The notes under the pieces are model-generated. The model was not told the origin of the DNA, searched no databases, and saw only the letters and a program-made list of their open reading frames with translations. Shown here piece by piece: positions 34,058 through 43,549 of a DNA stretch of 64,000 nucleotides. Positions within the stretch are counted from its first letter, which is position 1, and each line of letters starts with the position of its first letter. The stretch comes from Anaerotignum sp. MSJ-24 (GTDB taxonomy: Bacteria; Bacillota; Clostridia; Lachnospirales; Anaerotignaceae): positions 1 through 64,000 of the forward strand of contig NZ_JAHLPX010000003.1 in NCBI RefSeq assembly GCF_018918145.1. The letters run 5' to 3'. Position numbers and translations under genes: made by a program.

Positions 34058-35248
34058 TCACCCTTTCGGAATTATTATTGTTGTCGTAGTGCCTATGCCG
34101 AGAACACTTTCAGTCAATAATGTCCCATTGCACATATCTTCAATACATTGTTTAACATGTTCAATGCTTTTGTTAGAAGCCTTTGTGGCTTCATGGTTAA
34201 GAACGGAAATGTCAAAGCCGACACCGTTATCCTTTATAACAATAATTATATGATTGTTTATTTCTGATACACTTATGTAGACAGTTCCGCCCGTTCCTTT
34301 TTTCATTATCCCATGTTTTACGGAATTTTCCACAATGGACTGTATAGAAAGTATCGGAACCGAAAAATTATAAGTCTGTATATCATATTCTATATTAAGT
34401 TTATTTCCAAAACGAATTTTTTCAAGACTGAAATAGTTTAATATTTGTTCAAATTCACGCTTAAACGGAATTAAGGTAGTTTTGTTAAGTGCCTGAAGAT
34501 TTATGCTGAGAAATTCTGAAATTTCTATTATTGTTTTTTCTGCTGCCGGTATCTTGCCATGACACATGGATTGTATGGCTGTAAGTACATTAAAAAGAAA
34601 ATGTGGTCTTAGCTGATGTATGAGCATTTCAAATTCCGGATGGTTTGAATTTACCGGCATTCTGGGAGATTTTGTATGTACAAACATATATAGTATTATC
34701 ATCGATAATGTGGCAGAAGGATAAAAGATATCATCACTGATTATGCTAAACGCCGATAATACTGCCGGAATTTGAAGAACAGTAGAAGCAATGGCGGCTA
34801 TCAGTTCCTTAGTGTTTAATATGTTTTTTGAAAACATAATCATATAAAAAATCGACAGTAAAATCATAAACAAAGCGGCAATAATCAGTGGATTAAATAC
34901 CAATATAAGCGATTTTGCCGAGCAAAGTATATTTATAATTGAGCAGACAACTATAAGAAAAACACAAGAATAAAACAGGATCATTACTTTTTTCGGCTCA
35001 TATTCGTTTATTGCATAGAAATAATTGAATGTAAACAGAAGCATTACAAATAAGAAACAAATTCTAAAGCACGAAAATAAAAAATTATTATGAAATATAC
35101 TTGCATCGAAAAATGTAAATGCAAGCATTTCCGAAATAAGCAGAACAAGCATTGGGTATTTGATTTTTGAAGAACGGCGGTCGTAAAAAACAGAATGAAT
35201 TAATAAAACCACCAGAATAAGAAGTGAAAAAATGTATGTAGTAACCAT
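34058..35248 (-). CDS. Sensor histidine kinase, LytS/YesM-like
   Basis: A 396-residue membrane sensor. About six or seven hydrophobic segments occupy residues 1-185. The catalytic part has the phosphorylated His in LRPHFLFNVLTAIQSM, the N-box SIVENSVKHG and the G-box DNGVGFD, as in the His_kinase (LytS/AgrC-like) family. AGAGGGA precedes the ATG. It phosphorylates the regulator encoded directly downstream. The signal is unknown; the many-helix sensor resembles those detecting membrane or peptide signals. Confidence 0.9.
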   Translation of the reverse strand: MVTTYIFSLLILVVLLIHSVFYDRRSSKIKYPMLVLLISEMLAFTFFDASIFHNNFLFSCFRICFLFVMLLFTFNYFYAINEYEPKKVMILFYSCVFLIVVCSIINILCSAKSLILVFNPLIIAALFMILLSIFYMIMFSKNILNTKELIAAIASTVLQIPAVLSAFSIISDDIFYPSATLSMIILYMFVHTKSPRMPVNSNHPEFEMLIHQLRPHFLFNVLTAIQSMCHGKIPAAEKTIIEISEFLSINLQALNKTTLIPFKREFEQILNYFSLEKIRFGNKLNIEYDIQTYNFSVPILSIQSIVENSVKHGIMKKGTGGTVYISVSEINNHIIIVIKDNGVGFDISVLNHEATKASNKSIEHVKQCIEDMCNGTLLTESVLGIGTTTTIIIPKG

Positions 35249-35453
35249 GATGTGTCCCTCTGTGATGTTATATTATATATCAATATTTTATCATAATTTA
35301 CAATACTTGTAAATATATAATATTAAAACAGACAAAAAGATTTTTTAAATATACTATATCGACATCGACATTTATATAATAACAGATTTTCATATAAATT
35401 CGTCTATTTTATGCTGTTTATAGTTTGTTCATAATTTATTAACAAAAAAACTA
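35249..35453. other. AT-rich intergenic region between kinase and fab operon
   Basis: About 200 bases with no ORF. It should contain the kinase promoter on the minus strand; I see no convincing hexamer pair or other structure. Confidence 0.4.
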
Positions 35454-35482
35454 TTGACTAAATTGCATTGAGGAAATATACT
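35454..35482 (+). promoter_or_regulatory. Promoter of the fatty acid synthesis operon
   Basis: TTGACT, 17-base spacer, TATACT, overlapping the first FabT-type box at its -10 end. Confidence 0.85.
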
Positions 35483-35508
35483 TTGATTATCAAACTTTGA
35501 TTATCAAA
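35482..35508 (+). promoter_or_regulatory. Two adjacent FabT-type operators
   Basis: TTTGATTATCAAA occurs twice, at 35482-35494 and 35496-35508, each a perfect palindrome. The word matches the known FabT binding motif of streptococci. Boxes on the -10/start region should block transcription when FabT is bound to DNA with long-chain acyl-ACP. Confidence 0.88.
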
Positions 35509-35532
35509 GTATTTTTGAACCGAGGTATTGAA

Positions 35533-35994
35533 ATGGAAAAATCATACGAAATTATTAATAGGCTTTTGGTTGAAACCTTTAATGACATTCTTACCATTGA
35601 GGAAAAATCTCTCAGGGAAGGTGCATTTAATAATGTTTCCATTACAGAGGTTCATACTGTTGAAGCAATAGGTCTTCATACGAAAAAAACAATGAGCGAG
35701 GTTGCAAGAGAACTTAATATCACTGTAGGAACTCTTACTGTTGCTATAAATAACCTTGTTAAAAAAGGCTTTGTCGAAAGAGAGCGTTCCGAAAGCGATA
35801 AAAGAGTTGTATATGTAAAGCTTAGTAAGCAGGGAAGAGTTCTGTTCCGTATACATGAAAAATTCCACAGCGATCTTGTTGAGGCATCGATAAGCGGCTT
35901 GAACGAGGAAGAGGAAAATGTACTGGTCAGTGCTCTTTTCAAACTCGATTATTTCTTAAAGGAAAAATATAATATTGATAAAGGAGCAAAATAA
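35533..35994 (+). CDS. fabT: MarR-family repressor of fatty acid synthesis
   Basis: A 153-residue MarR winged-helix protein (HTVEAIGLHTKKTMSEVARELNI, recognition part TVGTLTVAINNLVKKGFVERERS, wing DKRVVYVKLS). Position at the head of the fab operon, and two TTTGATTATCAAA palindromes on its own promoter, identify it as FabT. I chose ATG 35533 behind GAGGT; an upstream in-frame TTG lies within the operator. It shares one base with fabH (TAATG). Confidence 0.92.
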   Translation: MEKSYEIINRLLVETFNDILTIEEKSLREGAFNNVSITEVHTVEAIGLHTKKTMSEVARELNITVGTLTVAINNLVKKGFVERERSESDKRVVYVKLSKQGRVLFRIHEKFHSDLVEASISGLNEEEENVLVSALFKLDYFLKEKYNIDKGAK

Positions 35995-36974
35995 TGTATT
36001 TTTCTAAAATAAAGGCAACAGGCTCATGTATACCGCTCAGAACGGTTACAAATGACGAGCTTGCAAATATAGTTGAAACCGATGATGAATGGATAAAATC
36101 AAGAACGGGAATATGCCAAAGGCATGTATCCATAGGTGAGGATACATCGGATCTGGCAACAGGAACGGCAAAAATGATATTAGAGAAAGGAAATATAAAT
36201 CCGGAGGATATAGAACTTATTGTTGTGGCAACAATATCTCCGGATTACAATGTTCCTTCTGTGTCATGTATAGTACAGAAAAATATCGGTGCTGTAAATG
36301 CAATGGCATTTGATATAAGTGCCGCCTGTTCGGGCTTTGTGTTCGGAATGTCGATTGCAGATAAGTTTATAAAAACCGGAGCATTTAAAAATGCCCTTGT
36401 TATAGGCTCGGAGGTGCTTTCAAAGCATGTAAACTGGGCAGACCGAAGCACCTGTGTGCTTTTCGGTGATGGCAGCGGCGGTGCTTTTATAGAAAGAAGT
36501 GAAAAGCCGGGAGTAATTGCAGAGGATGTAATGAGTGACGGAGCAAAGGGCTTTGCCCTTACCGATGCAAGATGTACACCTTCCAATGTGTTTAATGATG
36601 TAAAAAAAGTCGAAAGTGTGGAAGATATAAAAATCCGCATGGACGGCAAAGAAATATTTGATTTTGCCACAAGAAGAATTCCAAAGAGCATTAAAAAGCT
36701 TATGGAGGAAAACAATATTACGGCTGATGATATTAAATATATTGTGCCGCATCAGGCAAATGAAAGAATTGTAAAATTCATAGCAAAAAAACTGAAAATG
36801 CCTGTTGAAAAGTTTTATCTTAATATTTATGAATACGGTAATACGTCTTCAGCAAGCATACCGATAGCTTTAAACGAAATGTTCGAAAAAAACCTTCTTG
36901 AGGAAGGAGATAAAATAATTATTTCCGGCTTCGGCGGCGGCCTTACATGGGGCAGTATGCTTATTGAAATCTGA
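35994..36974 (+). CDS. fabH: 3-oxoacyl-ACP synthase III
   Basis: Starts fatty acid synthesis by condensing acetyl-CoA or a branched acyl-CoA with malonyl-ACP. The 326-residue thiolase-fold enzyme has the catalytic triad: Cys112 in SAACSGF, His in VPHQAN and Asn in GNTSSASIP. AAAGGAG lies at the end of fabT. Substrate preference (straight or branched starter) cannot be read here. Confidence 0.98.
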   Translation: MYFSKIKATGSCIPLRTVTNDELANIVETDDEWIKSRTGICQRHVSIGEDTSDLATGTAKMILEKGNINPEDIELIVVATISPDYNVPSVSCIVQKNIGAVNAMAFDISAACSGFVFGMSIADKFIKTGAFKNALVIGSEVLSKHVNWADRSTCVLFGDGSGGAFIERSEKPGVIAEDVMSDGAKGFALTDARCTPSNVFNDVKKVESVEDIKIRMDGKEIFDFATRRIPKSIKKLMEENNITADDIKYIVPHQANERIVKFIAKKLKMPVEKFYLNIYEYGNTSSASIPIALNEMFEKNLLEEGDKIIISGFGGGLTWGSMLIEI

Positions 36975-37044
36975 TAAAATCAGTAGATAACTATTGATTA
37001 ATATAAAAATAAAAAACAATATTGAATTTACGGAGGAATTTAAA

Positions 37045-37266
37045 ATGGTATTCGAAAAAATCAGAGACATTATTGCAGATCAGTTAGGTGTTGAGGCAGA
37101 CAAAATTACACTTGAAACAAAGGTTAAAGACGATCTTAATGCAGACTCACTCGACCTTTTCCAGATCATCAGCGAAATCGAAGATGAATTCGATGTTAAG
37201 GTTGAAGATGCAACAGCAATCGTTACAGTTGCAGACGCAGTTAAATTCGTAGAAGAAAACAAATAA
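37045..37266 (+). CDS. acpP: Acyl carrier protein
   Basis: The 73-residue acidic carrier of the growing acyl chain. Ser35 in NADSLDLF receives the phosphopantetheine arm made by the CoA pathway also encoded in this window. I started it at 37045 because ACGGAGG lies 8 bases upstream; the in-frame upstream extension has no ribosome site. Codon use is of the highly expressed type. Confidence 0.97.
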   Translation: MVFEKIRDIIADQLGVEADKITLETKVKDDLNADSLDLFQIISEIEDEFDVKVEDATAIVTVADAVKFVEENK

Positions 37267-37287
37267 TTTTTTAAGGTGGAATAAGTT

Positions 37288-38232
37288 ATGTATGCAGACA
37301 TCTGCAAGGTTCTTGGAATTAAATATCCTATAATACAGGGAGCAATGGCATGGATTTCCGATGCCGACCTTGTGGCTGCGGTTTCAAATGCAGGCGGACT
37401 CGGCGTTCTTGCGACAGGACACCTTGACGGAGAAGGCTGTAGACAGGAAATACGCAGACTTAAAGAAATGACAGACAAGCCTTATGCTGTCAACGTAATG
37501 CTTTTATCGCCGTTCGTTGAGCAGATAGTTGAGGTTATCTGCGAGGAAAAAGTACCTATTGTAACAACAGGTGCGGGAAGCCCCGGAAAATATATGAAAA
37601 AGTTCAAAGAGGCAGGAGTTAAGGTTATTCCCGTTGTTCCGTCGGTTGCCATGGCAAAAATGATGGTTAAGGACGGAGTAGACGCTCTTATTGCCGAAGG
37701 AACAGAATCCGGCGGTCATGTCGGAAAGACAACAACAATGGCACTTGTGCCTCAGGTTGTTGACGCTGTTGATGTTCCGGTTATTGCGGCAGGAGGAATT
37801 GCCGACGGCAGAGGAATTGCGGCGGCTTATATGCTCGGTGCATCGGGAGTACAGATCGGAACAAGATTTCTTGTTGCAAAGGAATGTAATGTACATCCCA
37901 ACTATAAGGCAAAAATTATTAAGGCTAAAGATATTGATACAACAACGACAGGAAACTCCACAGGACACCCTGTTCGTGTAATCAAAAACAAAATGGCAAG
38001 AGCTTATGAGGCTCTCGAAAAGAAAAATGCGTCTGCCGAAGAGCTTGAAGAGCTTGGCAGAGGAGCATTGAAAAAGGCCGTTGTGGACGGCGATGTTGAT
38101 AACGGTTCAGTTATGTCGGGACAGATTGCGGGCCTTGTAAAGAAGGAACAAACCTGTAAGGAAATAATTGAAGAAATGTATGGCGAATTTATTCAGATAA
38201 TGAAAAATACAGCCGAATTATACAGTAAATAA
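37288..38232 (+). CDS. fabK: Enoyl-ACP reductase II (FMN-dependent)
   Basis: Reduces the trans-2-enoyl-ACP double bond with NAD(P)H and FMN. The 314-residue TIM-barrel of the nitronate monooxygenase-like family has YPIIQGAMAWIS at the N terminus, the flavin phosphate site segments ESGGHVGK and AAGGIADGRGIAAA, and GVQIGTRFL. FabK replaces FabI in many Firmicutes and is not inhibited by triclosan. AAGGTGG precedes the ATG. Confidence 0.97.
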   Translation: MYADICKVLGIKYPIIQGAMAWISDADLVAAVSNAGGLGVLATGHLDGEGCRQEIRRLKEMTDKPYAVNVMLLSPFVEQIVEVICEEKVPIVTTGAGSPGKYMKKFKEAGVKVIPVVPSVAMAKMMVKDGVDALIAEGTESGGHVGKTTTMALVPQVVDAVDVPVIAAGGIADGRGIAAAYMLGASGVQIGTRFLVAKECNVHPNYKAKIIKAKDIDTTTTGNSTGHPVRVIKNKMARAYEALEKKNASAEELEELGRGALKKAVVDGDVDNGSVMSGQIAGLVKKEQTCKEIIEEMYGEFIQIMKNTAELYSK

Positions 38233-38242
38233 TAGACGAAAG

Positions 38243-38272
38243 ATATATGGGGTGATTAATCACCCCATATAT
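38243..38272. other. 30-bp perfect palindrome inside the fab operon
   Basis: Two exact 15-base arms, ATATATGGGGTGATT and its complement, meet without a loop between fabK and fabD. As RNA it would form a very stable hairpin. It has no T-run, so it is more likely an mRNA processing or stability element than a terminator. Confidence 0.75.
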
Positions 38273-38293
38273 ATAATCAGAGAGGTTAGCTTT

Positions 38294-39223
38294 ATGAAAA
38301 CGGCATTTTTATTCAGCGGTCAGGGTGACCAGACTGTCGGAATGGGCAAGGATTTTTACGAAAATTTCGAATGTGCTGAAAAGGTATTTAATGAGGCAGA
38401 CGAGGCTCTTGGATTTTCCATTAGAGATATTGCCTTTAACAATAAAGAAGAACTTGATAAAACAGAAAATACTCAGCCGGCTATACTCACAATGAGCATT
38501 GCGGCGTTAAGAATATTAGAGGAAAAAGGAATAAAGGCGGATTATGTGGCAGGCTTAAGCCTTGGAGAATATTCCGCACTTGTTGCAAGCGGTGTTTTTG
38601 ATTTTAAAGAAGCGGTTCAGCTTGTTACAAAAAGAGGAAAATTTATGGCAGAGGCTGTTCCAAACGGAGTAGGCGGCATGTGTGCAATACTCGGACTTGA
38701 GGACAGTGAGGTTGAAGCGGCTTGTGAAGAAGCGTCCTCAATAGGCTGTGTTTCTGCCGTAAATTACAATGCACCGGGACAGCTTGTTATTTCCGGTGAG
38801 AATGCGGCTGTTGACAAGGCGGCGGAAATCTGTAAGGAAAAAGGTGCCAAAATGACGGTTAAGCTTACCGTAAGCGGCCCTTTCCATACTAAACTGCTTA
38901 AACCGGCAAGCGATAAGCTTGGCGTTGAGCTTGCAAAAATGCAAGTAAACGAAATGAACATTCCCGTTGTAAGCAACGTGACAGGAAATATTATAGAAAA
39001 CAAAGAGGATATTGTACCACTTCTTACAAAACAGGTTATGAATCCGGTTAAATGGAAGCAGAGCATTGAGCTTCTCGGAGAGCTCGGAGTAGATACATTT
39101 ATCGAAATCGGGCCTGGAAGATCGCTCAGCGGATTTGTAAAAAGAATACTTAAGAATGTAACAATAATAAACGTTAAGGATATGAAATCACTTGAAAATG
39201 CACTTAAAAAGCTTGAAAAGTGA
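38294..39223 (+). CDS. fabD: Malonyl-CoA:ACP transacylase
   Basis: Moves malonyl groups from CoA to ACP. The 309-residue enzyme has FLFSGQGDQTVGMG at the N terminus, the nucleophile Ser89 in GLSLGEYSAL, and the His in SGPFHTKLL. I started it at 38294 behind GAGAGGTTAG; the upstream in-frame ATG overlaps the palindrome and is not preceded by a ribosome site. Confidence 0.97.
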   Translation: MKTAFLFSGQGDQTVGMGKDFYENFECAEKVFNEADEALGFSIRDIAFNNKEELDKTENTQPAILTMSIAALRILEEKGIKADYVAGLSLGEYSALVASGVFDFKEAVQLVTKRGKFMAEAVPNGVGGMCAILGLEDSEVEAACEEASSIGCVSAVNYNAPGQLVISGENAAVDKAAEICKEKGAKMTVKLTVSGPFHTKLLKPASDKLGVELAKMQVNEMNIPVVSNVTGNIIENKEDIVPLLTKQVMNPVKWKQSIELLGELGVDTFIEIGPGRSLSGFVKRILKNVTIINVKDMKSLENALKKLEK

Positions 39224-39238
39224 TGGATCGGAGGAAAA

Positions 39239-39970
39239 ATGCTTAAAGGAAAAACCGCTGTCATAACAGGAGCCGCAAAGGGCATAGGCAGAGCAACGGC
39301 AATAAGATTTGCAAAGGAAGGCTGTAATATAGTTCTCAATTATAGAAGTAATGTTAGCGATGAGCTTATTGCGGAAATAGAAGGCTATGGCGTTGAATGT
39401 ATGCCGTTCAAAGCAGATGTAAGTAAGTTTGACGAAGCGGAAATGCTTATAAAAGAGGCTAAGAAAAAATTTGGCAGTGTTGATGTTCTTGTGAATAACG
39501 CCGGAATTACAAGAGATATGCTTATTATGAGAATGAGCGAGAACGAGTTTGACAGTGTTATTTCAACAAACCTTAAGGGTGCTTTTAATACCATAAGATT
39601 TGCGTCAAATATAATGCTTAAGCAGAGAGCCGGAGCAATAATAAATATGTCATCTGTTGTTGGTCTTATCGGAAATGCCGGACAGGCAAACTATGCCGCA
39701 TCAAAAGCCGGAGTTATCGGTCTTACAAAAGCAACGGCAAAGGAGCTTGCCGCAAGAGGAGTTACCTGCAATGCCATTGCACCCGGCTTTATCGAAACAG
39801 ATATGACAGAGGTTTTAAGTGATGAGGTTAAAAACCAGATGCTTGCTTCGATACCGCTTAAACGCTTCGGCAATGCCGATGAGGTTGCCGAGGTTTGTGT
39901 ATTTCTTGCCAAAAACCGCTATATAACCGGACAGGTTATAAATGTAGACGGCGGTATGGTAATGAACTAA
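39239..39970 (+). CDS. fabG: 3-oxoacyl-ACP reductase
   Basis: NADPH-dependent reduction of 3-oxoacyl-ACP. The 243-residue short-chain dehydrogenase has the cofactor motif GAAKGIGRA, NNAGITRD, the catalytic Ser in INMSSVVGL and YxxxK in NYAASKAG. GGAGG precedes the ATG. Confidence 0.97.
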   Translation: MLKGKTAVITGAAKGIGRATAIRFAKEGCNIVLNYRSNVSDELIAEIEGYGVECMPFKADVSKFDEAEMLIKEAKKKFGSVDVLVNNAGITRDMLIMRMSENEFDSVISTNLKGAFNTIRFASNIMLKQRAGAIINMSSVVGLIGNAGQANYAASKAGVIGLTKATAKELAARGVTCNAIAPGFIETDMTEVLSDEVKNQMLASIPLKRFGNADEVAEVCVFLAKNRYITGQVINVDGGMVMN

Positions 39971-39980
39971 GGAGGAAATT

Positions 39981-41225
39981 ATGTCCAGAAGATGTGTAAT
40001 AACAGGTATGGGTGCCGTTACTCCGGTAGGAAATGATGTGGACAGCTTTTGGGAAAGCATTAAAAACGGAGTATGCGGAATTGATTTTATAAAGCAGTTC
40101 GACACAACGGATTTTGCCGTTAAAATTGCCGGCGAAATAAAGGATCTCGATATAGAAAAATATATGCACAAGAAAGAGCTTAAGAGAAACGACCTGTTTT
40201 CTATATTTGCTCTTGTTGCCGCAGCACAGGCATATGAAATGAGCGGACTTACCGAGGAAACAGTTGGCGATCCAATGAAATTCGGCTGTGTTGTAGGTTC
40301 GGGAGTCGGCGGACTTCAGACATTACAGGATCAGATAGGCAGAATGAACGAAAAAGGTCCGGACAGAATAAGCCCGTTGTTCATTCCTATGCTTATCGGA
40401 AATATGGCGGCAGGAAACATTGCAATTAAATACGGTGCAAAGGGCGTATGCCAGTCGATAGTTACTGCCTGTGCAACAGGAACAAGCAGTATCGGCGAAG
40501 CCTTCAGAGCAATCAAGCATGGTTATCTTGATGTAGCCTTTGCCGGCGGTGCGGAGCACGCAATAACAAGAGCCGGTGTTGCCGGATTTACAAGCCTTAC
40601 AGCACTTTCAAAGAGTAACGATCCTAAGGACGCTTCAAAGCCATTTGACAAAAACAGAGGCGGCTTTGTAATGGGTGACGGTGCCGGAGTTCTTATTCTC
40701 GAAGAGCTTGAGCACGCACTTGCAAGAGGTGCAAAAATATACGGTGAGGTTGTCGGCTACGGTGCTACATGCGATGCTTACCATATTACATCACCATGTC
40801 CCGACGGAGAAGGTGCGGCAAACGCAATGACAATGGCAATGGAAGAAGCAGGTATCAAGCCCGAACAGGTTGGTTATATTAATGCACACGGAACGGGTAC
40901 ACATGCCAATGATGTTGCCGAAACACTTGCTATCATAAAGGCTATGGGCGATGCGGCATATAAAATTCCCGTAAGCTCAACAAAATCCATGACAGGACAC
41001 CTTCTCGGTGCAACCGGAGCTGTTGAGGCGATAGCATGTATAAAAGCAATGGAAAACAGCTTTGTACCTCCTACAATAGGTTATACAGAGCCGGATCCGG
41101 AATGCAATCTTGATTATGTTCCCAATGTCGGCAGAGAGGCAGAGATAGAATATTCTCTTTCCAATTCACTCGGCTTCGGCGGACATAATGCGGTTTTATG
41201 CCTTAAAAAATGGGAGGACAGATAA
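39981..41225 (+). CDS. fabF: 3-oxoacyl-ACP synthase II
   Basis: Elongating condensing enzyme. The 414-residue protein has the Cys-His-His triad: TACATGTSSIG, NAHGTGTHAND and TGHLLGATGAVEA. AAGGAGG precedes the ATG. It is the only elongating synthase in the operon. Its stop is two bases before accB. Confidence 0.98.
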   Translation: MSRRCVITGMGAVTPVGNDVDSFWESIKNGVCGIDFIKQFDTTDFAVKIAGEIKDLDIEKYMHKKELKRNDLFSIFALVAAAQAYEMSGLTEETVGDPMKFGCVVGSGVGGLQTLQDQIGRMNEKGPDRISPLFIPMLIGNMAAGNIAIKYGAKGVCQSIVTACATGTSSIGEAFRAIKHGYLDVAFAGGAEHAITRAGVAGFTSLTALSKSNDPKDASKPFDKNRGGFVMGDGAGVLILEELEHALARGAKIYGEVVGYGATCDAYHITSPCPDGEGAANAMTMAMEEAGIKPEQVGYINAHGTGTHANDVAETLAIIKAMGDAAYKIPVSSTKSMTGHLLGATGAVEAIACIKAMENSFVPPTIGYTEPDPECNLDYVPNVGREAEIEYSLSNSLGFGGHNAVLCLKKWEDR

Positions 41226-41227
41226 AA

Positions 41228-41695
41228 ATGAACTTCAATGAAATTAAGGAGTTAATCGGAATTGTAAATGACTCCGAGCTTAAATACTTTCAGCTTAACA
41301 CAGGTGATGTAAATATTTCCATGAGCAAAAGCGATAATATTCAGCTGGGCGAAAATAAACAGATTTCTTCTGCTCCTATTCAGTATGAGGAAACGGTTAA
41401 ACCGGTTCAGGCAAAGGAAGAAAGCGAGCCGATTTCCGAAACAAAGACAGAGAAAAAGGAAGGCAATATAATAAAATCTCCTATTGTCGGAACATTTTAC
41501 GAAAGCCTTAAGCCGGGTTCACCTGCCTTCAAGAAAAAAGGTGACACGGTCAAAAAAGGCGAGGTTGTCTGCATAATTGAAGCAATGAAAATAATGAATG
41601 AGATAACAAGTGAGTTTGACGGAGTTGTTGATGAAATTCTTGTTTCCAACGAGCAGATAGTCGAATTCGGACAGCCTCTTTTCAGAATTGTATAA
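41228..41695 (+). CDS. accB: Biotin carboxyl carrier protein of acetyl-CoA carboxylase
   Basis: The 155-residue carrier that shuttles carboxybiotin. An N-terminal domain ([13 protein letters not shown]) and a flexible Glu/Lys/Pro-rich linker are followed by the biotinyl domain with biotin Lys in [10 protein letters not shown] chose ATG 41228, with GGGAGG inside the end of fabF, over an ATG at 41210 that overlaps that site. Confidence 0.96.
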   Translation: MNFNEIKELIGIVNDSELKYFQLNTGDVNISMSKSDNIQLGENKQISSAPIQYEETVKPVQAKEESEPISETKTEKKEGNIIKSPIVGTFYESLKPGSPAFKKKGDTVKKGEVVCIIEAMKIMNEITSEFDGVVDEILVSNEQIVEFGQPLFRIV

Positions 41696-41705
41696 GGAGA
41701 ACAAA

Positions 41706-42128
41706 ATGCTTGATATAAATGAAATTATGAGAATAATACCTCACAGACCTCCATTTTTGCTTATTGACAGAGTTGAGGAGATTGTTGAAGGAGAAAAGAT
41801 AGTTGCAATCAAGAATGTTACAATGAACGAGCCGTTTTTTGTGGGACATTATCCCGGTGAGCCTGTAATGCCCGGTGTGCTTATTGTTGAGGCTATGGCA
41901 CAGGCAGGAGCGGTTGCAATACTCAGTATGGACGAGTTCAAGGGAAAAACACCTTACTTCGGAGCTATTGATAAGGCTAAATTCAGAAAAAAGGTTGTTC
42001 CCGGAGATACACTCAGACTTGAGGTAACTTTTACAAAGCTTAGAGGAAATGCCGGAATAGGCGCAGGCGTTGCATATGTGGACGGCAAAAAGGTCGCAGA
42101 GGCAACGCTTACATTCATGATAGGCTGA
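41706..42128 (+). CDS. fabZ: 3-hydroxyacyl-ACP dehydratase
   Basis: Dehydrates 3-hydroxyacyl-ACP. The 140-residue hot-dog-fold protein shows [13 protein letters not shown] and the active-site [20 protein letters not shown] with catalytic His and Glu. ATAAGGAG lies over the accB stop, and the start at 41706 fits it; a TTG upstream in frame does not. Confidence 0.97.
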   Translation: MLDINEIMRIIPHRPPFLLIDRVEEIVEGEKIVAIKNVTMNEPFFVGHYPGEPVMPGVLIVEAMAQAGAVAILSMDEFKGKTPYFGAIDKAKFRKKVVPGDTLRLEVTFTKLRGNAGIGAGVAYVDGKKVAEATLTFMIG

Positions 42129-42141
42129 CAGCAAGGTTTAA

Positions 42142-42163
42142 TACGGTTTACTTATAAACCGTA
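42142..42163 (+). other. Intra-operon hairpin between fabZ and accC
   Basis: Stem TACGGTTTA/TAAACCGTA with a 4-base loop and no T-run. It is likely an mRNA stability or processing hairpin. Confidence 0.5.
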
Positions 42164-42187
42164 AATCATATTATTCGAGGTAATACG

Positions 42188-43534
42188 ATGTTTAATAAGG
42201 TACTTATTGCTAACCGTGGAGAAATTGCGGTTAGAATCATCAGAGCATGCAGAGAGCTTGGTATTGCCACTGTTGCGGTCTTTTCCGAACCGGACAGAGA
42301 GGCTTTACATACTCAGCTTGCCGATGAAGCAGTGTGTATTGGACCGGCAAAGGCTCAGGACAGCTACCTCAATATGCAGAACATAATCAGTGCGGCGGTG
42401 CTTACAAATGCACAGGCGATTCATCCCGGCTTTGGATTTCTTTCGGAAAACAGCATTTTTGCCGAGATGTGCGAAGAATGTAATATAAAATTTATTGGGC
42501 CTGATGCAAAGACCATTGATGAAATGGGAAACAAATCCCATGCAAGAGATCTTATGATAAAGGCAGGAGTAAATGTAATTCCCGGAAGTGACGGAACAGT
42601 CGAAAGCATAGAGGCGGCATATGAGCTTGCCGACAAGCTTGGTTATCCGGTAATGATAAAGGCATCAGCCGGCGGAGGCGGAAAGGGCATAAGAATAGCA
42701 CACTCAAAGGAAGAACTTAAGAATGCCTATGAAAGTGCAAAGCTTGAAACAAGTCTTGCCTTCGGTGATGATGAAATATACATGGAAAAGGTCATTGTTG
42801 ATGCAAGACATATTGAAATACAGATACTCGGTGATGATTTCGGCAATGTAATACATCTCGGAGAAAGGGATTGTTCAATACAGAGAAGAAACCAGAAGGT
42901 GCTTGAGGAGGCTCCTTCACCCAAGCTTGATGATAAAACAAGAAAGGCAATGGGCGAGGCTGCTGTAAGAGCGGCAAAGGCTGTCGGTTATAAGGGCGCC
43001 GGAACGATAGAATTTCTTTATGACAAGGATGGTAATTTCTATTTTATGGAGATGAACACAAGAGTTCAGGTTGAACATCCCGTAACCGAAATGGTAACTG
43101 GTATAGACATTGTTAAGGAACAGCTTAACATTGCATCGGGCAATCCGTTGGGCTACAAACAGGAGGATGTAAAAATAACAGGACATGCCATTGAATGTCG
43201 TATCAATGCGGAAAATCCCGAAAAGAATTTTGCACCCTCTCCGGGAACAATAGATTTTCTTCTCATTCCAGGCGGTGGAATTGGCGTAAGAGTAGACAGT
43301 GCAGTTTATGAGGGCTGTGATATACTTCCGTTTTATGATTCCATGATAGCCAAGGTAATTACATGCGGTAAGGACAGAAACGAGGCTATAGCAAAGATGA
43401 GAAGAGCACTTTATGAGTTTGTTATAAAGGGAGTAGATACAAATATTGAGTTCCAGGAAAGTATTCTAAATAATCCGAGTTATATAGCAGGAGAATTTGA
43501 CACATCATTTATCGAAAAGGAAATACTCGGATAA
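42188..43534 (+). CDS. accC: Acetyl-CoA carboxylase, biotin carboxylase subunit
   Basis: Carboxylates biotin on AccB with ATP and bicarbonate. The 448-residue ATP-grasp enzyme shows LIANRGEIAVRIIRA, the glycine-rich ATP loop KASAGGGGKGIR, and MEMNTRVQVEHPVTE with the metal and catalytic residues. CGAGGT precedes the ATG. Confidence 0.98.
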   Translation: MFNKVLIANRGEIAVRIIRACRELGIATVAVFSEPDREALHTQLADEAVCIGPAKAQDSYLNMQNIISAAVLTNAQAIHPGFGFLSENSIFAEMCEECNIKFIGPDAKTIDEMGNKSHARDLMIKAGVNVIPGSDGTVESIEAAYELADKLGYPVMIKASAGGGGKGIRIAHSKEELKNAYESAKLETSLAFGDDEIYMEKVIVDARHIEIQILGDDFGNVIHLGERDCSIQRRNQKVLEEAPSPKLDDKTRKAMGEAAVRAAKAVGYKGAGTIEFLYDKDGNFYFMEMNTRVQVEHPVTEMVTGIDIVKEQLNIASGNPLGYKQEDVKITGHAIECRINAENPEKNFAPSPGTIDFLLIPGGGIGVRVDSAVYEGCDILPFYDSMIAKVITCGKDRNEAIAKMRRALYEFVIKGVDTNIEFQESILNNPSYIAGEFDTSFIEKEILG

Positions 43535-43549
43535 TCGGAGGTTGATTTT

